In this document: positions 6,405-8,362 of the stretch, piece after piece
Layout of the letters: each line of letters opens with the position of its first letter
Numbering within the stretch: the first letter of the stretch is position 1
Position numbers and translations under genes: made by a program
The notes under the pieces: generated by a model
Databases searched by the model: none
The model's input: the letters and a program-made list of their open reading frames with translations, nothing else
What the model was told of the DNA's origin: nothing
NCBI GenBank assembly: GCA_027024305.1
Contig: JALVSO010000075.1
Location: forward strand, 1-8,362
Source of the DNA: Candidatus Parcubacteria bacterium
GTDB taxonomy: Bacteria; Patescibacteriota; Minisyncoccia; Phycocordibacterales; GCA-2747955
DNA: 8,362 nt
Direction of reading: 5' to 3'

Positions 6405-6475
6405 TCCTCTCAGTAGGAATCGAACCTACATCGCATCCTCCGCAAAGATGTGTTCTTCCATTGAACTATGAGAGG
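6405..6475 (-). tRNA. tRNA-Arg, anticodon GCG
   Basis: A complete 71-base cloverleaf. Acceptor CCTCTCA pairs fully with TGAGAGG. The D-arm is GTTC/GAAC. The anticodon stem is CATCT/GGATG around loop TTGCGGA. The T-arm is GTAGG-TTCGATT-CCTAC. The discriminator is A73. The anticodon (minus strand 6443-6441) is GCG, reading CGC and CGU. A20 and C35, the main arginine identity bases, are present. CCA is not encoded. Most bacteria read this box with ACG (inosine), so GCG is unusual. Confidence 0.9.
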
Positions 6476-6494
6476 TTTTTAATTTGCCCAAGGA

Positions 6495-6503
6495 ATTATA
6501 TCA
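6495..6503 (-). promoter_or_regulatory. Extended -10 promoter of tRNA-Arg
   Basis: On the minus strand this reads TGATATAAT, with a predicted start near 6488, about 13 bases before the tRNA 5' end at 6475. No good -35 is seen. It is back-to-back with the tRNA-Trp promoter. Confidence 0.6.
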
Positions 6504-6506
6504 TAT

Positions 6507-6534
6507 TTGATTTTATTTTTTTATCTTGTAAAAT
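6507..6534 (+). promoter_or_regulatory. Promoter of tRNA-Trp(UCA)
   Basis: TTGATT (6507-6512) and TAAAAT (6529-6534) are 16 bases apart, with TG just before the -10 box. Transcription would start near 6541, about five bases before the tRNA. Confidence 0.55.
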
Positions 6535-6545
6535 GTAGCAACCAT

Positions 6546-6616
6546 GGGCGATTAGTTTAACGGTAAAACTACGGTCTTCAAAACCGTCGTTGGGGGTTCG
6601 ATTCCCTCATCGCCTG
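6546..6616 (+). tRNA. tRNA-Trp, anticodon UCA (decodes UGA)
   Basis: A complete 71-base cloverleaf. Acceptor GGGCGAT pairs with ATCGCCT (G1-U72 wobble). The D-arm is GTTT/AAAC with GG in the loop. The anticodon stem is ACGGT/ACCGT around CTTCAAA. The T-arm is GGGGG-TTCGATT-CCCTC. The discriminator is G73. The anticodon (6578-6580) is TCA. The stem-loop equals that of classic tRNA-Trp except C34 to U34, as in mycoplasma tRNA-Trp(UCA). Further tryptophan identity bases are present: G73, U72, G5-C68, A9, C35, A36. The short variable loop excludes tRNA-Sec, and G73 argues against tRNA-Gly (usually U73 in bacteria). U34 could also read UGG. CCA is not encoded. Confidence 0.93.
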
Positions 6617-6627
6617 CAAATTTTCTC

Positions 6628-6652
6628 AAAAAACCGCGTTTAGCGGTTTTTT
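6628..6652 (+). terminator. Intrinsic terminator after tRNA-Trp
   Basis: AAAAAACCGC (6628-6637) pairs with GCGGTTTTTT (6643-6652) around GTTTA, 11 bases past the tRNA. It separates the tRNA from tpiA. Confidence 0.85.
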
Positions 6653-6722
6653 GATTGAAAATTTCTTGGCGATGAGGTTATTATTGGTAATAATCAAAAA
6701 ATTTTAATTAAAGAAAAAGCTT

Positions 6723-6731
6723 TGCTATAAT
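6723..6731 (+). promoter_or_regulatory. Extended -10 promoter of tpiA, leaderless
   Basis: TGCTATAAT ends seven bases before the ATG at 6739, so the transcript should begin at the start codon. There is no Shine-Dalgarno. Confidence 0.6.
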
Positions 6732-6738
6732 AGTCTCC

Positions 6739-7512
6739 ATGAATAAAAAAAAGATTTTGGTTTTTAATTGAAAAATGAATCCGAGCTCAAAAAAGGAGGC
6801 TCTAAAACTTTTTACGGCTCTGAAAAAGTCAGCCGCTTGAGCCCTAAAAAAGGGTTTAAAACTTGATTTTATTTTATCTCCCCCGGCGGTTTATCTCGAT
6901 GCCATCAATCAGAAAAATAAAAACACGAAAATAATTCTTTCCGGGCAAGATACTTTTTATAAAGGTTCCGGCTCGGTTACCGGGGGTATTTCCTACGCCA
7001 TGATTAAGGATTTGGGAGCCAAAATGTCCATTGTGGGGCATTGGGAAAGGAGAAGTCTTTTTGGAGAGAGTAATAAAGATGTTTCGGAAAAGATTAAGGT
7101 TCTTCTGGGAAATAAAATGAAGGCCATTGTTTGCGTAGGAGAAGAGAATAGGGATCAGAGAGGACATTTCGCCGATTTTCTGGAAAAACAAATCAGGGAA
7201 TCTCTGGCCGGAGTTGAGAAATTTCAATTAAAGGATGTGATTTTAGCCTATGAGCCGGTTTGAGCCATTGGGGCCGGAGCTCGTCAGCCCGTCGTGGAAG
7301 AGGTGGAGCAGTCTTTGGTTCTAATCAGAAAAATTTTAAAAAAGATTTTCGGAGAGGATTCCAAAAAAATAAAACTTCTCTATGGCGGTTCCGTGGGAGA
7401 AAGTAATATTCAAGAATTATCAGAAATTTTACAATTGGATGGTTTCTTGCTGGGACGAGCTAGTCTTAATCCGGACACTTTTGAGGCTGTGCTGAAAAGT
7501 TTTTCTGATTAA
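6739..7512 (+). CDS. tpiA: Triosephosphate isomerase (three UGA = Trp)
   Basis: This enzyme interconverts dihydroxyacetone phosphate and glyceraldehyde 3-phosphate. With UGA as Trp it is 257 residues (E. coli 255). TGA codons lie at 6769 (W11), 6838 (W34) and 7261 (W175). W11 gives N-W-K-M-N, the near-invariant N-terminal motif with catalytic K12. W175 gives YEPVWAIG with catalytic E172, where Trp is essentially invariant. The catalytic His is H101, in GHWERR; the neighbouring residue is Ser in nearly all TIMs but W102 (TGG) here. The phosphate-binding YGGSV motif is present, and LLGRAS replaces the common LVGGAS. Under the standard code this gene would shatter into fragments. Leaderless start; stop TAA. 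Confidence 0.96.
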
Positions 7513-7563
7513 TATATTTCTATTCTTTTACTCTTTTAAAAACATTAAGGTGGTCTGCGGCGC
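7513..7563. other. Short convergent intergenic region without a clear terminator
   Basis: The 51 bases between the tpiA stop and the stop of the leftward membrane-anchored gene are AT-rich, and I see no convincing hairpin plus T-run. The two convergent transcripts may overlap. Confidence 0.4.
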
Positions 7564-8232
7564 TTATCTAAATTTGAAATTATCTAAAATGCCTTCCAAT
7601 TTAGTTCAGATTTCTCTCTCATTTACTTTTTTAATTTTCACGCTCGGATCATAGCTATGAATATTGGATGTGGCTAAACGAAGACCAATCTCATAGCAAA
7701 TATCGTTATGGAGAGTATGAAAAATATGAGCTTCAACCATTGTTCCGGCAGCCGCCGAAGTGGTTGAATCTTTATATCAAACAATTCCATTGATATTTTC
7801 AGAGTCCTCCATTCGACGAACCTCTCCTCCCAGTTGGGTTTGGCGGCAAGTCTCCAAATCACTCCTGCGGGGATTGTGGGAGATGCTTATTCAGGCATCT
7901 CTGAGATTGGTTCCGGAGTAATTATCTTTTCGTAGGATTAAAATTCTATCCACGGACATTTCCTCAATAGGATTCGAATTTCTTTTTTCCATTAAAAAAC
8001 TGCCGGTGTGAAAATTCGGATTATCTCCTTTTCTTATTTCAAAATCGAAAGGGTATTTAATTTTGTAATCATTAGTTTCGTAGGTTAAAAAATCACCTTT
8101 TTCCTCTTTTACTTCATTTTTTTCATTCTTTACCTCTTCTGTTTTTTCCGTCTTCTCTTTTTTATCAAAAAAGAAGCTGACTCCGAGAAGAATAATCACT
8201 AGGAGTAAAACTATTGTTATGGTTTTTTTCAT
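7564..8232 (-). CDS. Membrane-anchored extracytoplasmic protein, unknown (three UGA = Trp)
   Basis: With UGA as Trp this is a 222-residue protein, interrupted under the standard code at 7893-7891 (W114), 7779-7777 (W152) and 7608-7606 (W209). Residues 1-3 are basic, 4-22 form a hydrophobic signal-anchor without a lipobox Cys, and 24-46 are a Lys/Glu-rich linker. A globular domain begins with YETNDYKIKYPFDFEI (51-66). The YxIxYP pattern recalls secreted PsbP-like domains often seen in Patescibacteria, but this is weak. The joined frame stays open for 669 bases and ends in TAA. No clear ribosome site lies before the ATG. The gene begins only 12 bases after a transposase stop codon on the same strand. 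Confidence 0.75.
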
Positions 8233-8244
8233 ATAACTTGGTTT

Positions 8245-8362
8245 CTAACTTTTAACCGAACACTTACTCACAAGTTTATCAAAAACCTCATAAGGTGTAA
8301 ACCAATCTAAACTTTTTCTGGGTCTACTGTTTAGCAAATCTTGAACTCTTTTAATTTCTTTT
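8245..8362 (-). CDS. C-terminal end of an IS30-family transposase (partial at window edge)
   Basis: The 39 visible codons on the minus strand read KEIKRVQDLLNSRPRKSLD, then WFTPYEVFDKLVSKCSVKS, ending at TAG (8247-8245). The LNxRPRKxLxWxTPxEVF pattern is the typical C-terminus of IS30 DDE transposases. The catalytic core lies outside the window, so intactness is unknown. Its Trp is TGG, so this fragment does not show whether it follows the host code. The right inverted repeat of the element cannot be placed: only 12 bases separate this stop from the next ATG. Confidence 0.8.
   Translation of the reverse strand, partial: KEIKRVQDLLNSRPRKSLDWFTPYEVFDKLVSKCSVKS

Noticed and set aside
6335..6538. 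Open reading frame of 67 codons on the plus strand
   Set aside because: It crosses the bidirectional terminator and the whole antisense tRNA-Arg.
6546..6616. UCA-anticodon tRNA as selenocysteine tRNA, with UGA as Sec
   Set aside because: The variable loop is four bases and the acceptor stem is seven pairs, unlike tRNA-Sec with its long variable arm and extended acceptor. Ten UGAs in five unrelated genes, at Trp positions, do not fit Sec.
6739..7512. tpiA and eno as pseudogenes or frameshifted genes
   Set aside because: All fragments are in the same frame, the only interruptions are TGA, the catalytic residues are intact, and TGA falls on conserved Trp positions. Random decay would also give TAA, TAG and frameshifts.
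7674..7862. Separate 62-codon gene on the minus strand
   Set aside because: It is a different frame of the membrane-anchored protein gene, whose own frame continues through this region once UGA is read as Trp.
228..8232. UGA as glycine (Absconditabacteria/Gracilibacteria code)
   Set aside because: Gly would give NGKMN and YEPVGAIG in TIM, breaking near-invariant Trp sites, and the UCA tRNA has the G73 and anticodon arm of tRNA-Trp.
1..8362. Mycoplasma (Mollicutes) origin, suggested by UGA = Trp
   Set aside because: tRNAs lack an encoded CCA, promoters are largely leaderless, GC-rich codons such as CGG are used, and the gene set (ATP-cone nuclease, GGDEF) does not look mycoplasmal. This remains an inference until phylogeny is done.

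Overview
This window most likely comes from a small-genome bacterium of the Patescibacteria (Candidate Phyla Radiation) type that reads UGA as tryptophan. The lineage is an inference. It rests on compact proteins, a short core-gene repertoire, apparently leaderless extended -10 promoters (TGNTATAAT directly before ATG), tRNAs without an encoded CCA, and an ATP-cone/nuclease fusion. The recoding is much better supported. Five genes are complete only if in-frame TGA is read through: the ATP-cone nuclease, ruvX, eno, tpiA and a C-terminal membrane-anchored protein. They contain ten such codons. Several fall at positions that are Trp in the family, above all the NWKMN and YEPVWAIG motifs of triosephosphate isomerase. 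Every gene here whose 3' end is visible stops at TAA or TAG, never TGA. The window also encodes the decoder: a tRNA with anticodon UCA and a tRNA-Trp body at 6546-6616.

Layout. 1-139: two tandem 5' tRNA halves on the minus strand, the first cut by the window edge. 228-1109 (+): ATP-cone/PD-(D/E)XK protein, ended by a strong bidirectional terminator. 1150-1413 (-): small two-helix membrane protein. 1494-1916 (-): ruvX, divergent from a SpoU-type RNA methyltransferase at 1953-2414 (+). The two share a perfect 11-bp inverted repeat that carries both -10 boxes. 2486-3118 (+): unknown helical protein, followed by two terminators. 3216-3908 (-): Bax-inhibitor-1-like membrane protein. 3979-4339: long nested foldback repeat without a gene. 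4428-5714 (+): enolase, followed 25 bases later by a membrane-anchored GGDEF protein (5740-6345). 6405-6475 (-): tRNA-Arg(GCG). 6546-6616 (+): tRNA-Trp(UCA). 6739-7512 (+): triosephosphate isomerase. 7564-8232 (-): membrane-anchored protein with three UGA codons. 8245-8362 (-): the end of an IS30-type transposase, cut by the window edge.

How the genes work together. Enolase and triosephosphate isomerase are glycolytic enzymes that depend on UGA decoding. The tRNA needed to make them lies between the two genes, 122 bases upstream of tpiA. A standard-code (table 11) gene call would break all five UGA-containing genes. Tables 4 and 25 would join them equally, but the residues at the conserved sites and the tRNA identity elements favour Trp (table 4) over Gly (table 25). 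The rest is housekeeping (ruvX, SpoU methyltransferase) with a few accessory genes and no defence island or CRISPR array.
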